Positions 25,306-34,517 of a DNA stretch of 64,000 nucleotides are shown here, one piece after another. Where the stretch lies: contig NZ_FNEA01000007.1 of the NCBI RefSeq assembly GCF_900100045.1, positions 124,001 to 188,000 of the forward strand, given 5' to 3'. A program made the position numbers and the translations under genes. The stretch comes from Paracoccus denitrificans. GTDB taxonomy: Bacteria > Pseudomonadota > Alphaproteobacteria > Rhodobacterales > Rhodobacteraceae. The notes beneath the pieces were generated by a model. The model worked only from the letters and a program-made list of their open reading frames with translations. It was not told where the DNA came from and made no database searches. The number at the start of each line of letters is the position of its first letter. Position 1 is the stretch's first letter.

Positions 25306-28300
25306 CGGCTTTCTCGACCGTGGCAAGGATCAGCCCCTCCTGCCGGGCATGGGTGCGGGCCAGTTCGGGGTCTTCGACCCGCAGCAATTCGATCTGCTTG
25401 ACGATTTCGGCCCGGGCGTTCGACATCGTCCGGCTGGCCTCGCGCAGGGCGTCGCGGCGGATGGCGCGGCGCTCGGCCTCGCTGCCCGCCGTGGCCAGCC
25501 GGTCCAGCGCCCGGCTGCGCGCCGCGCCGATATCCGCGCTGGCTTGGCGCAGGATGGCCGAGACCGTCTGCATCGAGGGCGGCAGTTCGGCCGAAAGCTC
25601 ATCCAGCGCGCTGGAATAGCGGTCCAGCGCCCGCGACAGGCAGGCCAGCATGTCCTCGGCCTGGCCCTCGTGCTGGCTGCAGGCGTCGATCATCTGCGAG
25701 ACCTCGTCCGACAATGCGGCCAGCCGGGTCAGCCCGTCGTCCTGCGGGCCGGAGGTGACCGGCGGCGGCCCGCCCGGCAGCACCGAAGCCGTGCCGGCCA
25801 CCGTGATCGGGAAGGGCACCGGGCCGTCCGTCGGGTTCGGCAGCGCCGTTCCCGGCAAGGTGTTCTGCGGGATCGGGATCCCCCGGGTCGCGGCCGGGTT
25901 GACGATCTGCAAGGTTCCCGGCGCATAGGCGATGGCATAGTTCGCCTCGGCCCCGTCCAGCATCCGCGCATCCGAGGCGGTGATGCCATAAAGGCCGGGC
26001 GGGCTGGCCGGCGTGGCATCGCTGGCCAGCAGGACGCCGGTGATCGTGTCGCCCTCGGCCAGGCTTCCGCCGGTCAGCGCCCAGTCCAATAGCGGCGCGG
26101 TGCCGAACCGGGCCAGGCTGTCGCGCGCGCCGATGATGATGCTGCGCGGCACCACCTCCAGCGCGCCCTCGGCATAGCTGATGATGTAATTGCCGGTCGC
26201 ATCGCCGTCCGCGCCGCCGATCCGGGCTCCGCCTGCGGTGATGGCATAGGGCGTGCCGGCGACCCAGGCCCCGGCCTCGGCGCCCGCGCTGGCCAGATCG
26301 ACCGCGGTCAGCCGGTCGTCATGGCGCAGCCCGGCCGCGGTGGCATCGCCGGTCGAGAACAGCAGCCGCTCGCCATAGATCTTGCTCAGGTCGTCGGCCG
26401 AGACGGTCAGCAGCGCGCGGTTGATGGTCAGGCTCGCCGCCGAGGCGATGATGTCATAGCTGGTGCCGCCGGGCGAGGTGACCGTGCCCGCCGTCTGGAT
26501 GGCATAAGTCCCGGCATTGCGCGTGCCCGCCGGCAGGCTGAAGATCCCCGCGACCAAGGGCTGGTCGCCGAACAGATAGCGCCCCAGCCCATGCACCGTG
26601 CCGCCGGGCGTGGGCAGGGCGTCGCCATAGGTCGCGGTCAGCGGCGTGGGCTGGGTCCAGAGCACGGGGTCGATGCTGTAGATCTGCGGATAGGCGCCAT
26701 TGCCGCCCGGCGCCCAGGTGGTGGTAAAGCTCCAGCCCGTGGCGCGGCCCATGAAGCCCGCAGTATCGCGCAACTGCGCCGTGGTCAGCCCGGTGCCGCC
26801 GGCGGATTGCTGCTGCCCGCTGGTCTGGCGGTCCCAGAACGACACGGCGACGCTGCCGGTGCCTTCGCCTTCGTCATCGGCCCCGACCAGCCCGCCGGTG
26901 CGCAGCAGGGCCGGCGTTGCGGTGGCCGCGATCCGGCCCGCGGCATAGCTGCGCTCGATGCTGCCGGCGTTCGAGCCGACCAACCCGCCGATGGTCGCCG
27001 GCAGGTTGCCGGAATAGGTCACGGGCGCCAGCGAATAGGCGTCGGCGATGCCGCCGTCGTTCCAGCCCGCCAGCCCGCCCAGGGCCGAGCGCGGCGCATC
27101 CGGGCCGCCCGTGCCGTCCAGCGCCACCCCCAGGCGGCCCGAGGCGCGGGCTCGGGCGATTTCGCCCGGATTCCAGCCGACCAGCCCGCCCGCCGCGACG
27201 GCCGCATCACCCGAGATGTCGACGGCATTGCCGGCAAAGACATCGGCGATCGTGCCTTCATTCGCGCCGATCAGCCCGCCGATCTCGGCGATGCTGCCGC
27301 TTTCGGGCAGGCCGGACAGGGCAAGGCCCAGACTGCCCAGGGCATAGGCGGTGCCGACCGTGCCCTCGTTTGTGCCGATCAGTCCGCCGGCCCGGACATA
27401 GCCCGCGGTGTCGAGGTCCATGGCCACATCGCTCCAGGCATCCGAGACGGTGCCGCTGTTCGTCCCGGCCAGGCCGCCAAGGGCCAGCAGGCGGATGGTC
27501 TCTGTCCCTCCCTGCGTCAGGGCGATGCCGCCGGTTGCCGAGACCCCGGTCAGCGCCCCCGCATTCTCGCCCACCAGCCCGCCGATGACCCAGTTTCCGT
27601 TGCCGGTCTGGGTGATCTGGGCGGCGGCGGTTGAATCCGCGATGCTGTCGCCGTCATCGGTCATCCCGACCAGCCCACCGATGCGCGAGGCGGGGGCGAA
27701 GCCCTCGCTGTTGTCCTCGGACCCGTCGAAGCCGGATTCGATGCTGCCGGCATAGCGGCTGCCGGTGATCGTCGTCCCGCCCAGCGACTGCCCGACAAGG
27801 CCGCCGGCAAGAACCACGTCGCCCCAGCCGTCCGCCTCGCCCGAAAGCGCCAGGGTGACGCGCGATTCCGCGCCGGTGATGCGGCCGTTGCCGAAAACCC
27901 CGGCTAGCCCGCCAAAGCTGGCGCTGCTGACCGAATCCTCGCCCATCTCGGCTTCGATCCGGCCGGTGACCAGCACATTCGCGATCACGTTCGGCGCCTC
28001 GCCGGCCTGCGTCTCTCCGACCAGGCCGCCTGCGACGGCGGCAAAGCCTTGCTGCGCGCTCAGGTCGATGTCCAGCACGCGCAGGTTGCGGATCGTGGCG
28101 CCGGCGATGGTGCCGAACAGCCCGCCCGGCCCCGAGGAGACGACCTGCGCAAGCCCGGTGATCGCATGGCCGCCGCCGGCCCCGGCGCCGTCGAGGCTGC
28201 CCGAGAACGGCGTCCCCCGGCTGCCGATGGGCCGGAACCCCGCGCCAAGGTTCCAGGCGGCCGTGCCCGCCGCCGCGATATCGGCGCCCAGGGCGTAATG

Positions 28301-30286
28301 CGCTCCGGCATGGCCGGCCGAGCCGATGCCCTGGAGCCCGTAGACATCGGCGATGACATAGCGGCTGGCGGCGGTCCCGGCGCCGCCCGTCGCACGCAGG
28401 AAGCCCGCGGTGTCGGATATGGCGAAGTCGCGCGCCGAAAAGCCGGGCAGCGTGGCGGCGACCTGCCGCCATTGCGAGGCGCCGTTCAGGCGGAAGCTGT
28501 CCACTGCGACGCCCGCCATCGCCGTGATCAGCGGCGCTTGCAGGTTCAGCGCCCCGGCCGGTCCCTGCACCGACGCGTTCAGCGCGATGCTTTCGCCTGC
28601 GGTCATGTTCAGCGCCGTGGCGCCGCTCCAGCTCAGCGCGCCGATGCTGGTGATGCCGGCGCCCGCGGTCAGCGACAACTGGCCCGGTCCGCTCCAGCTC
28701 ATCGCGGCGTTGACCAGCAGGTCGTTGTCGGCGCGCAGGTCCAGATGGCTGGCCGCGCCGGCGGCGAAGGTCAGGGTCATCGGCGTGTCGACCACCAGGT
28801 CGCCGGCATCGTCGCCCTCTCCCTCGGTCGACAGGATGTAATGCCCCGCATCCAGCAACATGCTGTAGATATCCGTCACCAGCACATGCGTCGGATCGTC
28901 GGGGTCATAGCTGTCCTCGCCGACGATGCGCAGGTTCTGCGGGTCGAAAAGCACGGTGCCCGGCCGGCCGCGGGGGGCCGAGACCCGCACGTCGGAACTG
29001 CGGATCGCCAACTCGCCGCGGCTGGATATCTCGGCAAAGCCGCCGTTGCCGCCCTGAGTGCCGCCCCGGGCCGAGACGCCGCCGGCAAAGCGGGTATGGG
29101 CATCCGACCAGACGATGATCCGCCCGCCATCGGCACGGCCGATCCCGTCGGCCAGCAGTTGCGCCCTGGCATCCAGCGTGGTGCGCCGCGCCCGGGGCAG
29201 GTCGCCGGTGCCGCGATAATCGCCGCCGACGCGGATCAGCCCGCCGCCGCCGGTGCCGCTGGCATCCAAAACGGCGCCCTCCAGCGCGATGCGGTCGCCG
29301 GTGATGGTGATGCTGCCGCCGCGCCGGGGCCGCACCGCAGGCCGTTCGGCGGTGATTGGTGCCGCCGCGCGTCGGCCGCCGCTGACATCGACCCGGCCCG
29401 CGACCCGCACCCGGCCGCCGTCGCCGCCGCCCAACACCACCCGGCCCGAGCGGCCCGAGACGGTGCGCGCCTCGGTCACGCCGGTGAGGTTGATCGCATG
29501 GCGCGCGGCATGGCGTGCCGTCGCCGCCTCGATCTCGATCACGCCGCCATCGGCCGAGATCCGGCCGTGCTGCCGGACCAGCGCCATGGCCTCGCCGTCC
29601 TCGGCGGGCGGCAGGGCCACCGACAGGAAGTTGTCGCCCGAAAGGTTCAGCACCGCCCGCCGCCCCGCGCCCAGCCCCACCGTGCCCAGCGGCACGCGGA
29701 TCGTGCCGCTGTTGGCGACCCGTCCGCCCAAGAGCGCGGCATAGCCGCCGGGGATGATGTCGATGTGGCCGCGATTCTCGACCGTGCCGGGCCGGTCGCC
29801 GGAAAAGCGCAGCCGGCCGGCGGTGAAATCCTCGTTCGAGATGTCCAGCGTCGAGCCGACGAAACCCGCCGTGGCGATACGTCCCTCGCGCCCGACCAGG
29901 ATGCCGTTGCGGTTGACGACGAAGACCTGGCCGTTCGCGCCCAGAAAACCGTCGATGCGGGTCGGGCGGTCTCCGGTCACCCGGTTCAGCAGCGCTGCGT
30001 CACGTCCCGGCTGATGCACCCGGACGGAGCCGCCGGCCCCGATGCTGAAGCTGCTCCAGTCGATGATGGCGCGGTCGCTCCGCTGGTCCACGCGCATGGC
30101 GCCGGTGCGCGGCGTGCCGACGCTGGCGCTGCCGCCGACCACGTTCGGCCCGCTGGGCAGGGTCTGCGCCGCCAGCGGTCCCGGCACCAGCGCGCTGCAT
30201 ATGAGCAGCGCCGCCCACAGCCGGCGCCGGGGGCTAGAAGCGATACGAACTGACGATCGTGAAACGCGAGGGATCTTCCTGTCCAT
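25274..30286 (-). CDS. Filamentous-haemagglutinin-type exoprotein (TpsA)
   Basis: 1670 residues. An extended signal peptide (cleavage near residue 41) is followed by the two-partner secretion domain (about 45-300) with NRVTG (101-105) and NRNGI (125-129) motifs that the TpsB pore recognises. The centre is a beta-helix-type region with GLUG repeats (GGLVGxNxG, about 720-1130), then MBG-type repeats with TYGDALP and KIYGERL (about 1170-1420). The last 170 residues are predicted helical and carry two cysteines. Such proteins are adhesins or biofilm factors. It overlaps the tpsB end by 53 bp and the caspase gene start by 32 bp. Confidence 0.87.
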   Translation of the reverse strand: MDRKIPRVSRSSVRIASSPRRRLWAALLICSALVPGPLAAQTLPSGPNVVGGSASVGTPRTGAMRVDQRSDRAIIDWSSFSIGAGGSVRVHQPGRDAALLNRVTGDRPTRIDGFLGANGQVFVVNRNGILVGREGRIATAGFVGSTLDISNEDFTAGRLRFSGDRPGTVENRGHIDIIPGGYAALLGGRVANSGTIRVPLGTVGLGAGRRAVLNLSGDNFLSVALPPAEDGEAMALVRQHGRISADGGVIEIEAATARHAARHAINLTGVTEARTVSGRSGRVVLGGGDGGRVRVAGRVDVSGGRRAAAPITAERPAVRPRRGGSITITGDRIALEGAVLDASGTGGGGLIRVGGDYRGTGDLPRARRTTLDARAQLLADGIGRADGGRIIVWSDAHTRFAGGVSARGGTQGGNGGFAEISSRGELAIRSSDVRVSAPRGRPGTVLFDPQNLRIVGEDSYDPDDPTHVLVTDIYSMLLDAGHYILSTEGEGDDAGDLVVDTPMTLTFAAGAASHLDLRADNDLLVNAAMSWSGPGQLSLTAGAGITSIGALSWSGATALNMTAGESIALNASVQGPAGALNLQAPLITAMAGVAVDSFRLNGASQWRQVAATLPGFSARDFAISDTAGFLRATGGAGTAASRYVIADVYGLQGIGSAGHAGAHYALGADIAAAGTAAWNLGAGFRPIGSRGTPFSGSLDGAGAGGGHAITGLAQVVSSGPGGLFGTIAGATIRNLRVLDIDLSAQQGFAAVAGGLVGETQAGEAPNVIANVLVTGRIEAEMGEDSVSSASFGGLAGVFGNGRITGAESRVTLALSGEADGWGDVVLAGGLVGQSLGGTTITGSRYAGSIESGFDGSEDNSEGFAPASRIGGLVGMTDDGDSIADSTAAAQITQTGNGNWVIGGLVGENAGALTGVSATGGIALTQGGTETIRLLALGGLAGTNSGTVSDAWSDVAMDLDTAGYVRAGGLIGTNEGTVGTAYALGSLGLALSGLPESGSIAEIGGLIGANEGTIADVFAGNAVDISGDAAVAAGGLVGWNPGEIARARASGRLGVALDGTGGPDAPRSALGGLAGWNDGGIADAYSLAPVTYSGNLPATIGGLVGSNAGSIERSYAAGRIAATATPALLRTGGLVGADDEGEGTGSVAVSFWDRQTSGQQQSAGGTGLTTAQLRDTAGFMGRATGWSFTTTWAPGGNGAYPQIYSIDPVLWTQPTPLTATYGDALPTPGGTVHGLGRYLFGDQPLVAGIFSLPAGTRNAGTYAIQTAGTVTSPGGTSYDIIASAASLTINRALLTVSADDLSKIYGERLLFSTGDATAAGLRHDDRLTAVDLASAGAEAGAWVAGTPYAITAGGARIGGADGDATGNYIISYAEGALEVVPRSIIIGARDSLARFGTAPLLDWALTGGSLAEGDTITGVLLASDATPASPPGLYGITASDARMLDGAEANYAIAYAPGTLQIVNPAATRGIPIPQNTLPGTALPNPTDGPVPFPITVAGTASVLPGGPPPVTSGPQDDGLTRLAALSDEVSQMIDACSQHEGQAEDMLACLSRALDRYSSALDELSAELPPSMQTVSAILRQASADIGAARSRALDRLATAGSEAERRAIRRDALREASRTMSNARAEIVKQIELLRVEDPELARTHARQEGLILATVEKADAVLVRAVGL

Positions 30287-31997
30287 CGTCCCTGTTCCCT
30301 TTGCCGTATTCGAACCTGATGAGCGCCGAGGAATAGCTGGGGTCGCGGATCAGCCGCAGATCGACGCCGATGCCGAAGGAGGTGGCCTTGATGCGGGCCG
30401 CCTCGTCGGCCGAGGGGTTTTCCAGATTGACCGCGCCCACCGCGGCAAAGACATAGGGGCTGACCACCAGCGGGCGGCCGAAGCCCTGCGTCGGAAAGTG
30501 TCGCGCCACCTCGCCGCGCAGGAACCAGCCGGAATCGCCCGACAGGCTGCCCAGGTCAAAGGCCGACAGCCCCTCGGTCGAGGCGATGCCGAACTGCTCG
30601 CTGGACAGAAGCGGGTCGCCGAACGCGCTTTGCGCCTGCCCCGACAGCGCCAGGCTCCAGTCCTGGCGAAAATCGCGGTCATAGCGAAAGGACAGCTCGA
30701 GCTTGCGGAAATCCGCGTCTGCGCCGTCGCGCGACAGCGGCAGGGCCGGCGTCGCTTCGGCAGCGCTGCGCGCGCCCAGGGCGTCCAGCCCGAGCGACAG
30801 CACCGCCGCCATGCGCAGGGCGCTTTGGTCGGAAAGCTGCCAGTTGCCCTCGCCGGTCAGGCGCAGGACGCGGGTGCGGTCCTTGTATAGCCCGAAATCG
30901 CCGGCGCCGGTTTCCAGATCCTGCCGGTCGCGTTGCAGGTCCAGCGCCGCCGTGACCGAGATGTTGCGCTTGACCGAGCGCACCACCGGATAGAACAGCC
31001 TGAAGGACAGCCGGTCGAAATCCGAGGCCGTGGCCACCGCGCCCGTGTCCGGTCCGGTCCTGGAGCTGGCCGCCTCGATGCCGAAGGTCAGTCCGTCATG
31101 GCCCAGCGGAAGCACCGCGCCGCCGGCCAGGGTGCGCAATTGCGGCCGGTCGCTGAAATAGCCGTCATCGCCCAGCCTGGGATGGCCCGAGGCGCGCAGA
31201 TAGAACACCTCGCCCCGGCCGAGCTGGTTGTTCAGCTCGACCCCGGCGCTGAGGTTCCACCGCCCCAATTCGCGTGAGAAGCTGTTGTCCAGCCCGACGA
31301 AGCCGGTGACCGAGCGGAACTGCGGGTTCAGGATGATGATCGTCCCGCCGGGCCGGGCGCCGGTGGACAGTGCCGATCCCAGCGCGACGCCGAACATGTC
31401 GCCGGCCAGCAGCAGCCGTCGCTCGATATCGGGCAGCCGCAGCGTCGGGCGGTCGACCAGCGGCGCGGTCATGGCGTCCAGCCGGGCGCGCAGGCCGGGC
31501 GGCGCGGCGCTGGAATCGATCCTCTCGACAAAGCCGCTGACCACGGTCAGGCGCAGCGCGCCGCCATCCTCCAGCGTCTGGGCGGGGATGACCACGCGCG
31601 ACAGCACATAGCCGTTGCGGACATAGGCGGCCTCCAGGTCCGAGGCGGCGGCGAAGATCTCGGAGACCGCGATCCGCTTGCCGGTCAGGCGCTGGCGCAG
31701 CGCTGCGACCTCGGCCTCGCTGCCGGGCAGAGCGCCCTCGACCCGGACATCGGCCAGCCGGATCGACAGCCGATCCGCGCCCGGGGGTGCGGCCAGCCCC
31801 GGCGAGCCGCTGAACACGACCGAACCCGACAGGCGCTGCATCGGCGGCTGATAGCTGTCCTGGGTGATCTGGCCTGCGGTCTGGGTCCGCGCCGGCCCGG
31901 TGGGCAGGGCCAGCAGGGCCAGGGCGGCAAGCGCCGTTATCAGGGCTGCGGGGGCGGTTGGGCGTGGCAGGCGGATGCCGCGTCTTGCGAGTGTCAC
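30234..31997 (-). CDS. Two-partner secretion outer-membrane pore (TpsB, ShlB/FhaC type)
   Basis: 587 residues. A signal peptide is followed by a POTRA_2-type domain ([18 protein letters not shown] onwards), a ShlB-type region and a C-terminal 16-stranded barrel ending in SSYRF with the terminal phenylalanine needed for BAM insertion. It exports the TpsA protein encoded directly downstream. The GTG at 31997 is preferred because GGGGGAGG lies 7 bases before it; a TTG 21 bases earlier is the alternative. The gene is 116 bp downstream of the OmpA-like gene. Confidence 0.9.
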   Translation of the reverse strand: MTLARRGIRLPRPTAPAALITALAALALLALPTGPARTQTAGQITQDSYQPPMQRLSGSVVFSGSPGLAAPPGADRLSIRLADVRVEGALPGSEAEVAALRQRLTGKRIAVSEIFAAASDLEAAYVRNGYVLSRVVIPAQTLEDGGALRLTVVSGFVERIDSSAAPPGLRARLDAMTAPLVDRPTLRLPDIERRLLLAGDMFGVALGSALSTGARPGGTIIILNPQFRSVTGFVGLDNSFSRELGRWNLSAGVELNNQLGRGEVFYLRASGHPRLGDDGYFSDRPQLRTLAGGAVLPLGHDGLTFGIEAASSRTGPDTGAVATASDFDRLSFRLFYPVVRSVKRNISVTAALDLQRDRQDLETGAGDFGLYKDRTRVLRLTGEGNWQLSDQSALRMAAVLSLGLDALGARSAAEATPALPLSRDGADADFRKLELSFRYDRDFRQDWSLALSGQAQSAFGDPLLSSEQFGIASTEGLSAFDLGSLSGDSGWFLRGEVARHFPTQGFGRPLVVSPYVFAAVGAVNLENPSADEAARIKATSFGIGVDLRLIRDPSYSSALIRFEYGKGNRDDGQEDPSRFTIVSSYRF

Positions 31998-32113
31998 TTT
32001 CCTGCCTCCCCCGATCAATGCGACGACATGGCCGTCGTCCTTGTTTCGTCAGGCCGTCGAATGTCTTTGCGTCGTCGGTATCCCGCCGGAACCTCCGGCG
32101 GTGCGGTCGTTCG

Positions 32114-32719
32114 TCAGCTCAATGCCTGAAACTCGACCCGGCGGTTTTCGGCGGCCGCCGGATCGGCGGGATTGGCGAGGAAGCGTTTGCCCATGCCAAG
32201 CGCCTCCAGCCGCGAGGCGGTGATGCCGCAATCCTGGACCAGCCAGCGGCGCACCTCTTCGGCGCGCAGCTTCGAAAGGGTTTCGTTATAACTGTCGCTG
32301 CCTTTTGCGTCGGTATGGCCGACGATGCGGAACAGCCCGACATCCGATTGCCGCATCGCCGAGCACATCCTTTCCAGGGCCGGGCGCTGGTCCGGCGCGA
32401 TGCTGGCCGAATCGAAGGCGAAGCGGATCGCGATATTGACCTGAAGCTCGGGCGCGAATTCGCCAAAGACCACGGTGCCGGACGGCTCCGTCGCCTCGGT
32501 CGCGCCCTGTTCGCCGCCCTGCGTGACCGAGATCATGTCCAGCCCGCGCGTCTTCTGGCCCTGAAGGGTGGCGCGATACATCTCGCGCTGCGCCTCGAAG
32601 CGTTGCAGGATCTGCTCTTCGGTCAAGTCCTGGCCCTGGGCAGAGCCGGCCAGAAGGCAAATGCCGCACAATATGGCTAGACCAGTCCGCAGCACGGGAA
32701 TCACCATAAAAAACTGCAT
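32114..32719 (-). CDS. OmpA-family peptidoglycan-associated protein
   Basis: 201 residues. A signal peptide (about 1-29, ending SAQG) leads to a mature protein with a C-terminal OmpA domain (about 95-201): FAFDSASI, VGHTDAKGSD, LSKLRAEEVRRWL and NRRVEF. These residues bind diaminopimelate in peptidoglycan. There is no lipobox and no N-terminal barrel, so it is probably periplasmic. It is the first gene of the leftward operon that continues with tpsB, tpsA and the caspase-like gene, and it has a good promoter upstream. Confidence 0.85.
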   Translation of the reverse strand: MQFFMVIPVLRTGLAILCGICLLAGSAQGQDLTEEQILQRFEAQREMYRATLQGQKTRGLDMISVTQGGEQGATEATEPSGTVVFGEFAPELQVNIAIRFAFDSASIAPDQRPALERMCSAMRQSDVGLFRIVGHTDAKGSDSYNETLSKLRAEEVRRWLVQDCGITASRLEALGMGKRFLANPADPAAAENRRVEFQALS

Positions 32720-32731
32720 CCCTGAAATAAT

Positions 32732-32760
32732 ATTTTACGCTAAACTAAGGATGTTTTCAA
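32732..32760 (-). promoter_or_regulatory. Sigma-70-type promoter of the OmpA-TPS-caspase operon
   Basis: Read leftward, TTGAAA (32755-32760) and TAAAAT (32732-32737) are separated by exactly 17 bp, in an AT-rich island between two divergent units. The OmpA-like ATG follows 13 bp later. Confidence 0.6.
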
Positions 32761-32812
32761 TTCTTGCGCGATTGTTCGGGATGAGGTTGCCTTGCCTGCA
32801 AAGGATCACCCG

Positions 32813-33568
32813 GTGAACGGTCCCACCACCCGGCGCGGGCTGTCGGTTCGGGGCGCCGGGCTGACCCATCGCGGCGCGGTGCGCGACCAGAACGAGGACG
32901 CGATCCTGGTCGATCCCTCGGGCCGGGTCTGGGCGGTGGCGGACGGCATGGGCGGACACCGGCTGGGCGGCTATGCCTCGGACCGGGTGATCGACGCGCT
33001 GGAAACCATCGCCGACAGCGAAGAACCCGCCGAGGCGCTGGCCGCGCGCTTTGCGGCGGCGGATGTGCTGATCGCAGAGCGGGGCCGGCGCGAGGGTGCG
33101 GTGATCGGCGCCACCGCCGTTGCGGCGATCATCCGGCGCGGCCGGCTGACGCTGGCCTGGGCGGGGGACGCGCGGGCCTATCTGCTGCGCGACGGCGGGC
33201 TGGCCCTGCTGACCCGCGACCATTCGCTGGTGCAGGAATGGGTGGATGCCGGCCGGCTGGCGCCCGAGGCGGCGCGCGGCCATCCGCAGGCCAATATCGT
33301 TACCCGCGCCGTGGGGGCGGGGGCGGCGCCGGAATTCGTCGCGCTGGACCTGGTCGTGGGGGACCGGCTGCTGCTGTGTTCGGACGGGCTGACGCATGTG
33401 CTGCCCGACGATGCGCTGGCCGCGGCGCTGCGGGACACCCGCCCCGGCGCCGCGCCGGGTGCCGGCACGCCCGCCGATGCCGCCTGTGCCCGGCTGGTGC
33501 AGCAGACGCTGGCCGCGGGGGCGCCCGACAATGTTTCGGTCATCGTCGTCGACATCGGGCCGGGCTGA
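32813..33568 (+). CDS. T6SS PP2C-type Ser/Thr protein phosphatase (PppA-like)
   Basis: 251 residues. All PP2C metal-binding motifs are present: RGAVRDQNEDA, VADGMGGH, GDARAYLL, LCSDGLT and DNVSVIVV. In type VI systems the phosphatase reverses phosphorylation by the PpkA-type kinase (here 57551-55446), usually on the FHA protein. The GTG at 32813 with AAAGGA upstream is preferred over a TTG at 32792. It starts a rightward group that continues after one base with the M15 peptidase gene. Confidence 0.85.
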   Translation: MNGPTTRRGLSVRGAGLTHRGAVRDQNEDAILVDPSGRVWAVADGMGGHRLGGYASDRVIDALETIADSEEPAEALAARFAAADVLIAERGRREGAVIGATAVAAIIRRGRLTLAWAGDARAYLLRDGGLALLTRDHSLVQEWVDAGRLAPEAARGHPQANIVTRAVGAGAAPEFVALDLVVGDRLLLCSDGLTHVLPDDALAAALRDTRPGAAPGAGTPADAACARLVQQTLAAGAPDNVSVIVVDIGPG

Positions 33569-33569
33569 G

Positions 33570-34517
33570 ATGGGCCGCCGTCCCGTCCCGCCGACGGCCC
33601 CGCCCGCGCGCAAGGCGCCGCCGGGGCGCAGCCTGTCCCGCGCGCCCCGGCCGGCGGGCACGCTGGCCGCGCCGATCATCGTGGCGATCGGCGTGGTGAT
33701 CGGCGCCATCGCCTTTGCGGTCACGACCTGGTTTCTCGACAGCGCCGACCAGGCGACCGAGCTGCGCCTGTCCCGGCAAGAGGCCGAACTGGCCGTGCTG
33801 CGCGAGGCGCTGGCCGAGGCGCGGGTGGAACGTCAGGGCCTGCGCGCCGACCTGGCGCAGCTGCGCGACGACCTGAGCCTGGTGGCGAACCGCGCCCCGG
33901 TCGCGCCGCCGCCCCAGGTCGCGCCCCCGGCCGATCTGGGCGGCGAGGATTTCGAAAGCCCGCCGCCGACCGAGGCGCTGACCGAGCAGATGCGGCTGGC
34001 GAAGTCGCGCTTCAACAAGGGCATCACCCAGCCGCGCAACGCGACGATGCTGGCGATCCTGGGGCAGCCGCGCGACAGCTACAACACCGATTGCCAGCCG
34101 GTGACCAATCCCCGGCTGCGGGGGTTGATCGAGACGCGCAAGGTCGGGCCGATCACCGTGACCATGCTGAAGCCCGCGCTCGACAGCCTGTCGCGGGTGC
34201 TGGAGCGGCTGCGGGAAAGCGATCCCGACATCCATGCCAAGCTGGGCACGGCCGGGGGGTTGTGCGCGCGGCTGATCCGCGGCTCGACCCGGTCGATCTC
34301 GAACCACTCCTGGGGCACGGCCATCGACCTGACGCTGGAGGGGCAGCTCGACCCCTTTGCCGATGGCGCGACGCAGTTCGGGCTGCTGATCCTGGCCGAG
34401 TATTTCAACGAGGAGGGCTGGTTCTGGGGCGCCGCCTATAACAGCCGCGAGGATTCGATGCATTTCGAGGTCGGCGAGGAGACGCTGCGCAAATGGCAGG
34501 CCGAAGGGAAGCTCTGA
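33570..34517 (+). CDS. Membrane-anchored M15 (VanY-type) metallopeptidase
   Basis: 315 residues. A proline-rich cytoplasmic N-terminus, one membrane helix (31-55) and a short coiled coil (57-100) lead to a periplasmic M15 domain. Zinc and catalytic residues are visible: His246 and Asp253 in SNHSWGTAID and His298 in DSMHFEV. M15 enzymes cut D,D- or L,D-peptide bonds in peptidoglycan. Within a T6SS locus a similar enzyme (TagX of Acinetobacter) is thought to open the wall for assembly, so this protein may do the same; cargo or a housekeeping role are alternatives. It starts one base after the phosphatase stop and overlaps the next gene by 25 bp. Confidence 0.78.
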   Translation: MGRRPVPPTAPPARKAPPGRSLSRAPRPAGTLAAPIIVAIGVVIGAIAFAVTTWFLDSADQATELRLSRQEAELAVLREALAEARVERQGLRADLAQLRDDLSLVANRAPVAPPPQVAPPADLGGEDFESPPPTEALTEQMRLAKSRFNKGITQPRNATMLAILGQPRDSYNTDCQPVTNPRLRGLIETRKVGPITVTMLKPALDSLSRVLERLRESDPDIHAKLGTAGGLCARLIRGSTRSISNHSWGTAIDLTLEGQLDPFADGATQFGLLILAEYFNEEGWFWGAAYNSREDSMHFEVGEETLRKWQAEGKL

